Source of the DNA: Paludibacteraceae bacterium
GTDB taxonomy: Bacteria > Bacteroidota > Bacteroidia > Bacteroidales > Paludibacteraceae
Reading direction: 5' to 3'
Assembly (NCBI GenBank): GCA_017467185.1
Contig: JAFTSS010000028.1
Coordinates: forward strand, 62,001-126,000
Length of the DNA stretch: 64,000 nt
Each line of letters starts with the position of its first letter. Position 1 is the stretch's first letter. The notes below the pieces were generated by a model. The model was not told where the DNA came from. It searched no databases and was given only the letters and a program-made list of their open reading frames with translations. The position numbers were made by a program, and so were the translations under genes. Shown in pieces: positions 1-8,338 of the stretch.

Positions 1-2413
1 GTGTAAGACGCCAAACAAAAGCAATGTCACCGATTTTCAATATATTTGAGAATCCAAATCCAAGTTCGATATATGGCATTTTGTTCCAACCTTGATTGAC
101 GTTATAAAGATTTGCAGGTAGTGCCAATATGTTGCCTTTTTGGTATTTAGGACTTAGGTATCCATAGCCAATATTGAAAATAATGTCTTCGCGTATGCCC
201 AATTTCTTAACGTATGGAATGTAGCCAAATATGTAGCCACGTGTTTGGTAACGAATATTGAGGGCTGTATAGAAATCACTCATCAATTCCATTGAACCGA
301 GTAGCATGAAATCAGTGTCGTGGCGGTAAGAAGTGCGAGACGAGCGTGCCATTATGAGGGCTGGAAATGGAGCATTACCTACTACAGCATTAGCTTGGAA
401 AGCCCAATGTATTTTGCCAAATCCGAGTGCTGTATGTTGTTGCGCATAGATTCCAAATTTGCCGAACATCGCATGGTATGGTTCATTCTGTTGTGAACCG
501 GGTATTTTTATGTAACCACCTTCGGCTGTAAGGTGAACAACAGGATATTTGCTGGCAAGATATATGCGGTGGAAGAAATAGTCGAGCGAGCTTTGTTGCC
601 ATGAGAGGCGAAAGTCGGTGCGCAATCCAATTTGGCTGTAATATGGTACTTCTGCCCCTTTGTGGATTAGCGGAATAAATCTATTGCCATAATAATTTTG
701 TGCAAAGGCATTGATTCTGAATTTAAAACCAGGTTGTTCATACTGGTATTGTGTACCTATTCTGCCACGCATCAATACCGACACAGGTCGATGTATCATA
801 ACCCATGAGTTTACAAGATTTTCAATGTCGTGTACACGACTTTCGGCATAAATATCTGTATCATCGTAGCCAATACGTTCTGTTTTGTGGTCGTAGGTGA
901 ATGATAAAATATTTCGTTTAGTAGGTCCAAATCTCCATTGGATATTACCTCCATACGAGTGTAACCCAGTGTTGCGAATTGAATCATGAGGGTATTGGTC
1001 TTTGAAACCATAGCCATAATAACCACCAAATGTAAAATATTTAGCAAATGATTCGCCTGAACGTAGAGTTAGTCGTGGTGCAGCTCCTTCTAATTGGTTG
1101 AAGTGAAAAAGATTGAGTACCGGTCCAATATCAATTTTCCATGCATGTAGATATTGATTTAGAATAATATCTACAGCCCATGCTGAAAGTTTTTGTATTC
1201 GAGTTTGATTGAGAGAATCAATTTTATTCCATGTGGCTTCAAGTTTATCATCTGTGGGTATTTCTATCTCTTTTTCTTCAGGTCTGATACTCAATGTGTC
1301 GGTCGTTGATGTGGTGTTTTCATACGATCGTTCTTCGCTGAGTACAGCTCCGAAATATTGCATATCTTTGTTCGGGTAAAGATTAACATTTAGACCGATG
1401 CCTTGTTTTTCTTTGTTTGGAAAAATGCTATTGCCAAAAGGTTCTGTTGTAAAACCATAATTTAGGCTATTTAAAAAATTCACTGATGTGTGAGTTGGTA
1501 TAGAGATATCGGTTTTTGTTATGGCGTATGTTATTGAGTCAATCCACATGTCACCTTTGAACAGTAAACCTTGATTATATTTTGGTGAAAATTTGATTTG
1601 ATAGTTTTTTCGTCCATTTATTAAAGTGCTATCGGCTAAATACAGATTGTAATATAGTTTAGCATTTGGAGCTACGGGGCTCATAAAGTTGTGCCCTAAT
1701 ATTGTTGAGTATGGTTTGTATGGGTTTATGTCGGGAGTATATGCAGCAATTATTTGTTGCCAATGCTCAGGCGGAAATATATTTAAGGCATTTTGTTTTG
1801 AGTTGAGTAGGGTAGAGCTATTACTATCAGGAGTCAATTGTAAGTTATAAACAGATTGATTGATATAAACAGGCAGTGAAAATGTAGTGTCGGTTTGTTC
1901 TATAGCTCCGCTCATTAAATCTTTAAATAATTTGCGTTGTAGTGCTTTTTGCCTAATATTTGTGAGATTGATTGCTGTTACATCATTCATAGTAGTTGAT
2001 ATATTTGTAACATTTTCGGGGTTATTTATTCTTCTATTTTCATATACTTTTTTCAATAAAATTATGGCTTCGTCTTGTTTGGGCATAGCTATCACTTCGT
2101 CTAGTATCGAAATATCTTCTTTTAGATAAATTCGTATCATTTGGTCTTTTCCGTAGTCGAGTTTGATTTGGCGTTGTTTATAGCCTACAACACTTGCTAT
2201 TAATGTGCGTTGAGGTTCGTTACTGCGCAACATAAAGAAACCCTCTTCGTTGGTAGTACATCCAATGTTTGTGCCTTTGAACCATACACTTGCTGCTTGT
2301 AGTGGTTCTGAATTTTCGGCTGATAGCACTTGTCCCACTACTACAATGTCTTGTGCTATAATTATTTGAGATATAAATGTTAATATGATTGGTAAAAAAA
2401 GTTTTTTTAACAT
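1..2413 (-). CDS. DUF5686 family protein with carboxypeptidase-like regulatory domain (C-terminus off the window)
   Basis: An uninterrupted minus-strand frame runs from an ATG at 2413 to the window edge (804 complete codons). The N-terminus is a signal peptide (MLKKLFLPIILTF...) ending IIA-Q, so the predicted mature protein starts with Gln. Residues about 24-100 match a carboxypeptidase-regulatory-like beta-sandwich (VVGQVLSAENSEPLQAASV, later TNEEGFF and VVGYK). This is followed by the long DUF5686 region, predicted to form an outer-membrane beta-barrel. The last visible residues (FGFSNILKIGDIAFVWRLT) resemble the end of this family, so probably only a few tens of residues are missing. The family is widespread in Bacteroidetes and its function is unknown. 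A terminator separates it from the araC-type gene upstream. Confidence 0.85.
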   Translation of the reverse strand, partial: MLKKLFLPIILTFISQIIIAQDIVVVGQVLSAENSEPLQAASVWFKGTNIGCTTNEEGFFMLRSNEPQRTLIASVVGYKQRQIKLDYGKDQMIRIYLKEDISILDEVIAMPKQDEAIILLKKVYENRRINNPENVTNISTTMNDVTAINLTNIRQKALQRKLFKDLMSGAIEQTDTTFSLPVYINQSVYNLQLTPDSNSSTLLNSKQNALNIFPPEHWQQIIAAYTPDINPYKPYSTILGHNFMSPVAPNAKLYYNLYLADSTLINGRKNYQIKFSPKYNQGLLFKGDMWIDSITYAITKTDISIPTHTSVNFLNSLNYGFTTEPFGNSIFPNKEKQGIGLNVNLYPNKDMQYFGAVLSEERSYENTTSTTDTLSIRPEEKEIEIPTDDKLEATWNKIDSLNQTRIQKLSAWAVDIILNQYLHAWKIDIGPVLNLFHFNQLEGAAPRLTLRSGESFAKYFTFGGYYGYGFKDQYPHDSIRNTGLHSYGGNIQWRFGPTKRNILSFTYDHKTERIGYDDTDIYAESRVHDIENLVNSWVMIHRPVSVLMRGRIGTQYQYEQPGFKFRINAFAQNYYGNRFIPLIHKGAEVPYYSQIGLRTDFRLSWQQSSLDYFFHRIYLASKYPVVHLTAEGGYIKIPGSQQNEPYHAMFGKFGIYAQQHTALGFGKIHWAFQANAVVGNAPFPALIMARSSRTSYRHDTDFMLLGSMELMSDFYTALNIRYQTRGYIFGYIPYVKKLGIREDIIFNIGYGYLSPKYQKGNILALPANLYNVNQGWNKMPYIELGFGFSNILKIGDIAFVWRLT

Positions 2414-2480
2414 GTTGTTTTTGTTTTTAAAGATGATTATAAATAACGTAATTTAAGGTGGTTTTATTATATTAAAAAAT

Positions 2481-2510
2481 AAAGGAGATAGAGTTGAATC
2501 TATCTCCTTT
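2481..2510 (-). terminator. Intrinsic terminator after the AraC-type gene
   Basis: A perfect 12-bp inverted repeat (AAAGGAGATAGA with its complement, 6-nt loop) starts five bases beyond the araC-type stop codon. On the minus strand it is followed by a run of T. It separates the regulator from the DUF5686 gene. Confidence 0.85.
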
Positions 2511-2514
2511 TATA

Positions 2515-3384
2515 TTATCTAAATTTATTTCTATATTCACGAGGGGTCATTTTCTGACGTTTGCGGAAGAATGTACTAAACTGTGCGGTGTCGGTAAAAC
2601 CAAGTTGTTCTGCTATTTTGGCAATTGGATAATTGGTCGTGGTTAGTAATTCTTGAGCTTTTTTGAGTCGTATATCCATTTGGTATTGGGCTGGAGATGT
2701 TCCCATGTTCTCTTTGAAAATACGACGGAATAAAGAATAACTTATTCCTATGCGTTTTGCTACTTCTTCTGGGCTAATTTTTGCAGTTACATCATTGCGT
2801 AATATTTCTACAGCAGTATTTATTTTTTCAGTAGTAGGGTCTTCTTTTTCGTGGCAATTTAATATTTTGTAGTTTGCAATACTAATAGCGAGCAACAATG
2901 ATGTATTCAAAACAACTTGTGAACCGCTTTTACCCTCTTTGAGTATTTGAATCATGTTGTTGAATATATTCTCAATCACTACATTTTGTCCAATGTTGGC
3001 AATTGGTGATTTTTGGAATAAATCAATTTTTTCTAAAAATAATGTATATTGTAGGCAAACCACAGATATGTGGAAATAAGAAGTTTGTTTTCCGAATGTT
3101 GGTGTAATTTCAATTTTTTCGCCCGATTTAATGATAATAAAACTTCCTACTTTTATTTCTTGTGTGTTGTCGTGCGACTTATATGTGCCACCACCTTCTG
3201 TTATATACAAGAAAGTGTAATTATTTACGATGTTATCCGTTTCGATTGTAAATGTATTATAATTTTCTGATTTTAATGTACGATATATTACTGACTTGCA
3301 TCTGCAATTGTAGGCATCACTTTTTTTGTCTTTATTTACATCTGACGTGATGTCGTATTTGTTTGTTAAAGAATAAATTTGCAT
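2515..3384 (-). CDS. AraC family transcriptional regulator
   Basis: This 289-residue protein is a probable DNA-binding transcription factor. Residues about 50-150 look like the cupin-type effector-binding domain of AraC proteins. Residues about 188-289 carry two helix-turn-helix motifs, seen as EEVAKRIGISYSLFRRIFKE and IAKIAEQLGFTDTAQFSTFF, followed by the family ending TPREYRNKFR. The start at 3384 gives normal family length and lies about 50 bases downstream of a good promoter. It is monocistronic, bounded by its own promoter and terminator. The target is unknown. The adjacent DUF5686 gene is a candidate by position only. Confidence 0.9.
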   Translation of the reverse strand: MQIYSLTNKYDITSDVNKDKKSDAYNCRCKSVIYRTLKSENYNTFTIETDNIVNNYTFLYITEGGGTYKSHDNTQEIKVGSFIIIKSGEKIEITPTFGKQTSYFHISVVCLQYTLFLEKIDLFQKSPIANIGQNVVIENIFNNMIQILKEGKSGSQVVLNTSLLLAISIANYKILNCHEKEDPTTEKINTAVEILRNDVTAKISPEEVAKRIGISYSLFRRIFKENMGTSPAQYQMDIRLKKAQELLTTTNYPIAKIAEQLGFTDTAQFSTFFRKRQKMTPREYRNKFR

Positions 3385-3431
3385 TTTATAAATTTGCTAA
3401 TAGTTTGAGTAAAAAATTTTGTTTGTTGTTG

Positions 3432-3464
3432 CAAATTTATAAATTTTTGTTGATTTTAACAAAA
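3432..3464 (-). promoter_or_regulatory. Bacteroidetes-type promoter for the AraC-type gene
   Basis: On the minus strand a TTTTG element (3460-3464) is followed after 20 bases by TAAATTTG (3432-3439). This matches the Bacteroidetes primary sigma consensus TTTG-N19-21-TAnnTTTG. Confidence 0.7.
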
Positions 3465-3567
3465 ATATTTTGTTAAATGTTATCGTATAAATAGAATTTG
3501 ATTTTTATTGTGTTTTTTGATATTTTGTTTTTGTTTTATATTAATAATAGAAAAATATTTGTGTTTT

Positions 3568-4779
3568 TTACCATGTTATTTTGTCTATTATGCCATTTAA
3601 GTAAGCGATTGTTATTCCGTAATTAGTTATTTTTGTTTTGTGAAATTTAACATCTTTAATTTTATTTAACATTTGTGTACGGTTAAACATACATGCTCCG
3701 CAGTGAATAATGAGGTCGTATTGAGATAAATCCACATTCCAATCATGACCTGAAACAATATCGAATTTGATGTTTGGGTTAATTTTTTTATGTATTAGTG
3801 CAGGTATTTTTTCTCGACCTATGTCTTCCGCTAAAGGTGCGTGTGTGCATGCCTCAGCTATCAAAACTCGACTATTTTCATTTAGTGAAGATAGAGCCTC
3901 TGCCCCTTGTATAAACTCATCAATATCGCCTTTCCATCGAGCAAATAGTACTGAAAATGAAGTTAATTTTGTCTTTTCTGGCTTTAATTCATATACAGTT
4001 TTAAAGTCTTGAGAATCGGTAACTATTAGTGCTGGTTCGTTTTTTAATCCGTCGAGTGTTTGTGCTAATTTTGCCGTTGTAGTGCAGATTGTTGTACATC
4101 CATAGTCGAGCAATTCGCGTATAGTTTGTACTTGTGGTAATATCAATCGCCCTTTGGGAGCTTGAATGTCTTGAGGCATCACAAGTACCACTGTGTCTGT
4201 TGGTTTTACAAGGTGAGTTACGATTGATATTTCTTGTTGATATTGCGATTGAACGAAACCGATTGCTTTCAACACCTCATCTCGCCCCTGTTTTTGTGCG
4301 ATATTTATATCAATATACTCATTAACACCAAACAATTTTTTTATATCATATTTCGCATCTCGTATCTCGTGTCTCGCATCTCGTGTCTCGCATCTCGTGT
4401 CTCTAAATTGATTAATAGCAAGAATGGTTTTACAACGTTCTTTTATCAAAGTAAACCATTTTGTAGCCTCTTGTAATTTTTCTTTATCTTCAAAAATAGT
4501 ATCGGGGATTAAAAATATAGCAATGTCGCATCGTTTCAACACCTCTTTAGTTTTCGTAACCCTCATTTCTCCTAATGCACCATAGTCGTCATATCCAGCC
4601 GTATCTATAAAAACGCAAGCTCCTAATCCGTTGATTTCAATTGGCTTGCTCACGGGGTCAGTAGTTGTACCAGCTACGTTGCTGACAATACTTACTTCTT
4701 GTGATGTAAGTAAGTTTACCAACGATGATTTACCCGCATTTCGTGGTCCAAATATCCCTATATGTGTACGTTCAATCAT
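3568..4779 (-). CDS. hydF: [FeFe]-hydrogenase H-cluster maturation GTPase HydF, with a repeat-encoded segment at the G4 position
   Basis: HydF is the GTPase/Fe-S scaffold that assembles the di-iron subcluster and passes it to [FeFe]-hydrogenase. The 403-residue protein has a P-loop (GPRNAGKSS, residues 11-19), a switch region GTTTDP (38-42) and G3 DTAG (59-62). A middle domain contains MPQDIQAPKGRLILPQVQTI. The C-terminal cluster ligands are C311-T-H313 and H359-C360-x-x-C363. The usual NKxD G4 motif is absent: AINQ (121-124) runs directly into FRDTRCETRDARHEIRDAKY, encoded by a 7-bp tandem array at 4354-4403. The next recognisable sequence resumes near residue 146. Nucleotide specificity may therefore be altered, although the reading frame is intact and the rest is well conserved. 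It is the last gene of the rsmG operon. hydE and hydG are not in this window. Confidence 0.93.
   Translation of the reverse strand: MIERTHIGIFGPRNAGKSSLVNLLTSQEVSIVSNVAGTTTDPVSKPIEINGLGACVFIDTAGYDDYGALGEMRVTKTKEVLKRCDIAIFLIPDTIFEDKEKLQEATKWFTLIKERCKTILAINQFRDTRCETRDARHEIRDAKYDIKKLFGVNEYIDINIAQKQGRDEVLKAIGFVQSQYQQEISIVTHLVKPTDTVVLVMPQDIQAPKGRLILPQVQTIRELLDYGCTTICTTTAKLAQTLDGLKNEPALIVTDSQDFKTVYELKPEKTKLTSFSVLFARWKGDIDEFIQGAEALSSLNENSRVLIAEACTHAPLAEDIGREKIPALIHKKINPNIKFDIVSGHDWNVDLSQYDLIIHCGACMFNRTQMLNKIKDVKFHKTKITNYGITIAYLNGIIDKITW
4354..4403 (-). repeat. Heptanucleotide array GAGACAC/GAGATGC inside hydF
   Basis: On the minus strand seven consecutive 7-bp units alternate GAGACAC, GAGATGC and GAGATAC, followed by degenerate units GAAATAT and GATATAA. 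Translated in frame it gives an RDTRCETRDARHEIRDA-like peptide. The same array family occurs at 5386-5438 and 13549-13602, always with GAGACAC on the coding strand. Confidence 0.9.
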
Positions 4780-4833
4780 GAGGCAGATATGTTAAGAAAA
4801 AAGGATAAAAGCAGAAAATACTAAAAGAATTTT

Positions 4834-4860
4834 AATTATGAATTATGAATTATGAATTAT
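4834..4860. repeat. Heptanucleotide array AATTATG between rimM and hydF
   Basis: Nearly four consecutive AATTATG units lie in the rimM-hydF gap, and the rimM stop codon falls inside the last unit. On the coding strand the words read as CATAATT, as in the lgt leader and the 40.0-kb leader. Confidence 0.85.
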
Positions 4861-5357
4861 ATTAACCCTTCAGGTAATTCCACAACCATCGTATGTTTTT
4901 CTGGGTCTAAGTTTATTACCTCTACAGCACCTACAGGTATAAGCTCGTCATTATCAAGTACAAACAACACATTCGCGGTCGAATCATCAATCTCAACTAT
5001 TTGCCCGATAACTTTTTTATCAGTTGTTAGCATTGTAAATCCGACATAATAATTTATTGACATCTCATCATTTTCGCTATCGACGAGAACCTCTTTTTTT
5101 ACGTATGCTGTTTTGCCAAAAAATGGGCGTATTCCCTCTTCTGTTGTAATATCTTCAAACAAAATTAGTGCCGTAGTGTCGGTTTTATAGCGATAGTCTT
5201 CAATAAAGAACGGTACAAATATACCATCAATATCAACAATGATATATTGCGTATTTTCAAGGTCGAAATCAGTGTTAAGTTCAAGATTGATTTCCCCCTT
5301 GATGCCATGTGTTTTTCCAAAAATGCCTATAGGAGCAATTTCTTCTAATTTAATCAT
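4857..5357 (-). CDS. rimM: Ribosome maturation factor RimM
   Basis: RimM binds ribosomal protein S19 and helps mature the 3' domain of 16S rRNA. The 166-residue protein shows the N-terminal signature GIFGKTHGIKGEINLEL (residues 12-28) and a C-terminal PRC-barrel region ending with the family-typical PEKHTMVVELPEGL. The length is normal. Its ATG overlaps the lgt stop (ATGA), indicating translational coupling. Because lgt ends with a repeat-encoded tail, the coupling site lies directly beside the 7-bp array. Confidence 0.93.
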   Translation of the reverse strand: MIKLEEIAPIGIFGKTHGIKGEINLELNTDFDLENTQYIIVDIDGIFVPFFIEDYRYKTDTTALILFEDITTEEGIRPFFGKTAYVKKEVLVDSENDEMSINYYVGFTMLTTDKKVIGQIVEIDDSTANVLFVLDNDELIPVGAVEVINLDPEKHTMVVELPEGLI

Positions 5358-6271
5358 TGTCTCATTTTTTTTTTGTTTGTCTTATGTCTCGCATCTCGTA
5401 TCTCGTGTCTCGCATCTCGTGTCTCGTGTCTCGTGTCTATCTTAGGCAAATTATATTCCACAGGCCCTTTCATTAATGCACGAACAACTAAAACCGCACC
5501 GAAGATAATAAATGGAACTGATAACCATTGTCCCATATTATAGGTCATTCCAACTTCAAAGTCTGATTGTGGATTTTTAATTATCTCAATAATTTGGCGT
5601 GATACAAATATGCCGAGAAAACCTACACCTGTCAACAAACCATTATATTTGCCTGCATCTTTTTTCCAATACATCCAATAAAGTAGGAAAAATACGAGCA
5701 AATATGCTAATGACTCATAAAGTTGGGTAGGGTGGCAGGCTAATAGGTTACCTGCATCGTCATAAAATTTTTCAGCACCACGCACGAACACAAAACCCCA
5801 AGGCAAATCAGTTGGTTCTCCGTAGATTTCCGAGTTCATTAAGTTTCCTATACGTATCAAGCAAGCGACGAAAGCTGATCCCACAAACACTCGATCCGCT
5901 AGCCAAAATATATTCTGTTTTGTCATATATTTTGACAACAACCAGGCTGTTAATACCATAGCGGCAGCTCCACCATGCGAAGCCAAACCTCCGCGCCAGA
6001 CCATAAATATCTCTAATGGGTGTTGCGAATAGTACGCCCAATCATAGAAAAACACATGCCCCAAACGTGAACCTACAATTACGGCTAAAATAAAATATAC
6101 AAATACTTTATCCAACCATTCTTCAGGTGCCCCATCATGTTTAAACGTTTTGCCAATAATATTTATAGCAATAAAAAAGCCAAGCGCATAAATCACTCCA
6201 TACCAGCGTATTTCAAGAGGTCCGAGCGACAAAGCCACAGGATTCACATCCCAAATAATAGAATTTAGCAT
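5354..6271 (-). CDS. lgt: Prolipoprotein diacylglyceryl transferase Lgt, with a repeat-encoded C-terminal tail
   Basis: Lgt transfers diacylglycerol from phosphatidylglycerol to the lipobox cysteine of prolipoproteins in the inner membrane. The 305-residue protein has multiple membrane segments. It also has the signature motifs GGLASHGGAAAM (about residue 90) and IRIGNLMNSEIYGEP (about 140), a variant of the Lgt GRxGNFxNxE signature. The core ends near residue 277 (KGPVEYNLPKI). Residues 278-296 (DTRHETRDARHEIRDARHK) are encoded by a 7-bp array and are unlikely to be functional sequence of the family. The start codon follows an AATTATG-type array. The gene overlaps rimM by 4 bp. Confidence 0.93.
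   Translation of the reverse strand: MLNSIIWDVNPVALSLGPLEIRWYGVIYALGFFIAINIIGKTFKHDGAPEEWLDKVFVYFILAVIVGSRLGHVFFYDWAYYSQHPLEIFMVWRGGLASHGGAAAMVLTAWLLSKYMTKQNIFWLADRVFVGSAFVACLIRIGNLMNSEIYGEPTDLPWGFVFVRGAEKFYDDAGNLLACHPTQLYESLAYLLVFFLLYWMYWKKDAGKYNGLLTGVGFLGIFVSRQIIEIIKNPQSDFEVGMTYNMGQWLSVPFIIFGAVLVVRALMKGPVEYNLPKIDTRHETRDARHEIRDARHKTNKKKMRQ
5386..5438 (-). repeat. Heptanucleotide array GAGACAC/GAGATGC at the 3' end of lgt
   Basis: The minus strand carries about seven and a half 7-bp units (GAGACAC, GAGATGC, GAGATAC) inside the last codons of lgt, just upstream of the rimM start. The words and orientation match the hydF and rnc arrays. Confidence 0.9.
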
Positions 6272-6272
6272 T

Positions 6273-6306
6273 AATTATGAATTATGAATTGTGAATTATG
6301 AATTAT
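6273..6306. repeat. Heptanucleotide array AATTATG/AATTGTG in the lgt leader
   Basis: About five 7-bp units fill the 36-bp gap between the CofE-like gene and lgt and end two bases before the lgt ATG. On the coding strand they read CATAATT/CACAATT, as in the 40.0-kb leader. Confidence 0.85.
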
Positions 6307-6307
6307 C

Positions 6308-7000
6308 TTACGCTTTTCTAACAATAGCAATCGGAGTTTGTTGCGATGATTGACCAAGAGGATTATCCTTAAACAAAGCTTTCAAAAACTTATCATCAAG
6401 CGATTTACTTGATTTGCCAAGAATATCAACATTCAAGTCGTTAGCATCCAATACGATAAATTCATTACCTAATTTATCTTTCATCTGACGAGCCACTTTG
6501 TCAGGGTTTTTAGGTGCCATTTTAGCATATTGATTATATGGTGGCAAAGTATATTCGCATGGTCCGTCAATAGCGTAGGCACGTTGCCCGCATACTTTAT
6601 AGAATGCACCACGAACGCCAAAAGGTTTTGTAACAGCAGCTGCCAAGCAACCGAGCAAAATGCGTGGAATACCCACATCCTCGATAGCTAATTGCATGGT
6701 GTATGGGCTGCCCAAACCGATACCGTATGGCGATTTATAAACAAACTTCACTAAAAATTTAGCTAACCACGATGGGTGAATGTCGTTGATATGGAACGAA
6801 CGACCTTGTGTGATAGCAACAATTTTTTCACTACAGAAGATGATATCTCCCTCTTGGCGAATATCTTTTGTATATTTGTCAACAACCTCGCCGAGGTCAT
6901 CTTCGCGCATTACAACATGAGTTTTTACGGGGATACGTAAATACTCAACACCATCAATTGTGATGGCCAACTTTTTTCCTTCGTTAGCTTGAAATTCCAT
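6308..7000 (-). CDS. CofE-like protein (F420-0:gamma-glutamyl ligase superfamily)
   Basis: The 230-residue protein resembles the F420-0:gamma-glutamyl ligase fold (CofE family). Supporting segments are IPVKTHVVMREDDLGEVVDKY near residues 24-44, GDIIFCSEKIVAITQGRS near 52-69, and PFGVRGAFYKVCG around residue 126. In archaea and actinobacteria CofE adds glutamates to coenzyme F420. Bacteroidales are not known to make F420, so the substrate here is unknown and the family name should not be read as function. It sits between lgt and an MBL hydrolase in a housekeeping operon. Its leader carries a GTAATYT 7-bp array. Confidence 0.75.
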   Translation of the reverse strand: MEFQANEGKKLAITIDGVEYLRIPVKTHVVMREDDLGEVVDKYTKDIRQEGDIIFCSEKIVAITQGRSFHINDIHPSWLAKFLVKFVYKSPYGIGLGSPYTMQLAIEDVGIPRILLGCLAAAVTKPFGVRGAFYKVCGQRAYAIDGPCEYTLPPYNQYAKMAPKNPDKVARQMKDKLGNEFIVLDANDLNVDILGKSSKSLDDKFLKALFKDNPLGQSSQQTPIAIVRKA

Positions 7001-7016
7001 ATTATTTTGTTTTTAA

Positions 7017-7044
7017 TTATTTGTAATCTGTAATTTGTAATCTG
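7017..7044. repeat. Heptanucleotide array GTAATYT upstream of the CofE-like gene
   Basis: Three clear 7-bp units (GTAATCT, GTAATTT, GTAATCT), with degenerate flanks, lie in the 81-bp gap between the MBL gene and the CofE-like gene. Confidence 0.75.
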
Positions 7045-7081
7045 AAAATACACATTTTCATTGTATATTTAGGTAGAAAAA

Positions 7082-7720
7082 TCACAAAAACGGATTGCTC
7101 TTTTTCTCCTCTCCAATTGTAGTATATGCCCCATGACCTGGATACACAACCGTCTCCTCTGGCAATGTCAACAAACGTTCGGTTATCGATTTTATCAACG
7201 TAGCATACGAGCCACCCTCCAAATCAGTACGACCAATCGAACCCTCAAACAACGAGTCGCCCGAAATAAGCCATCCTGCCGCAGGTATATAAAAACACAA
7301 TCCACCACGCGAATGACCAGGCGTATGTATCACCTTAATCTCATTATTGCCCAATTTCAATATATCGCCATCCTTTAGATATTCGCCTAATTTCTCAGTT
7401 CTCACCTCAAAAGGCAATCCAAACATACGCGCCTGTTCTCCCATTCGAGCAAGCAACGTCTCATCATCTTCATGCGCCATAGGCAAAACTCCATAAAGTT
7501 CAGCTGCCCACGCATTACCAAAACAATGGTCTAGGTGCAAATGAGTGTTGAGTATATATTTAATCTTCAGATTATTTTCGTTTACAAATGTCTCAATTTT
7601 TTCCTCTTCTTGAGGAAACAATGCACCGCAATCCACTATTGCGGCTTCCATAGTCGCCTCGTCCCACATCACGTATGTATTCTCCTGAAACGGATTATTT
7701 TGTATCTGTTTTATCTTCAT
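7082..7720 (-). CDS. MBL-fold metallo-hydrolase (glyoxalase II-like, YcbL type)
   Basis: The 212-residue protein has the complete metal-binding set of a metallo-beta-lactamase-fold hydrolase: HLHLDH (H60, H62, D64, H65), a second His in HTPGHSRGG (about residue 134), the bridging Asp in SGDSLFEGSIGRTD (about 153) and a final His in VYPGHG (about 197). The family includes glyoxalase II and small thioester hydrolases. The substrate cannot be read from sequence, and its short length argues against a full glyoxalase II. Its ATG overlaps the rsmG stop by 4 bp. Confidence 0.88.
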   Translation of the reverse strand: MKIKQIQNNPFQENTYVMWDEATMEAAIVDCGALFPQEEEKIETFVNENNLKIKYILNTHLHLDHCFGNAWAAELYGVLPMAHEDDETLLARMGEQARMFGLPFEVRTEKLGEYLKDGDILKLGNNEIKVIHTPGHSRGGLCFYIPAAGWLISGDSLFEGSIGRTDLEGGSYATLIKSITERLLTLPEETVVYPGHGAYTTIGEEKKSNPFL

Positions 7721-8337
7721 AATGGCAAATAAACACCTTTTTTAGTTTCAAAATACTCTTCGCAGAAAAACTCGCTTATATTATATAAGGTGGAAATATT
7801 CTTAAACGGAGCAACTTCGTGTTGCAATTCACCGCCTTTCAAGCAAATCAACCCATTAGGCAAAGCATTCACGCCTTTTGGCTTCACATTCTTTTTTACT
7901 AGTTTCACTAAATCCGACAGTGGCATTACAGCTCGCGACACCACAAAATCATACTTCTCCTTCACATTCTCCATTCTTTCGTGTTGGAATGTAACATTTT
8001 TCAATCCAATCGCCGTTGCTACCTCTTGTGCTACACGTACCTTTTTGCCTATCGAATCCACTAGGTGAAACTTACATTCAGGGAACATAATCGCCAACGG
8101 AATACCAGGAAAACCACCGCCAGTGCCTACATCCACAAGCGTAGTGCCAGGCTGAAAACGCAAAATCTTAGCTATTGCAAGCGAGTGTAAAACATGATGT
8201 TCATACAGATTATCAATGTCTTTACGCGAAATCACATTGATTTTACTATTCCAATCCTTATATAAATCAAAAAGCGCAGCATACTGCCCCTTTTGCTCAT
8301 CTGTTAAATTCGGAAAATATTTTAATATCTTATCCAT
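7717..8337 (-). CDS. rsmG: 16S rRNA (guanine527-N7)-methyltransferase RsmG
   Basis: RsmG methylates G527 of 16S rRNA using S-adenosylmethionine. I place the start at 8337 (MDKILKYFPNLTDEQ), which gives 206 residues and the usual family start. The longer frame back to 8475 only translates the 21-bp tandem array upstream (TLNTIHY repeated). Motifs present are NLYEHHVLHSLA, the SAM-binding LVDVGTGGGFPGIPLAI, and VVSRAV. It is the first gene of a six-gene minus-strand operon ending with hydF, and its stop overlaps the MBL gene. Confidence 0.93.
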   Translation of the reverse strand: MDKILKYFPNLTDEQKGQYAALFDLYKDWNSKINVISRKDIDNLYEHHVLHSLAIAKILRFQPGTTLVDVGTGGGFPGIPLAIMFPECKFHLVDSIGKKVRVAQEVATAIGLKNVTFQHERMENVKEKYDFVVSRAVMPLSDLVKLVKKNVKPKGVNALPNGLICLKGGELQHEVAPFKNISTLYNISEFFCEEYFETKKGVYLPL

Positions 8338-8338
8338 A

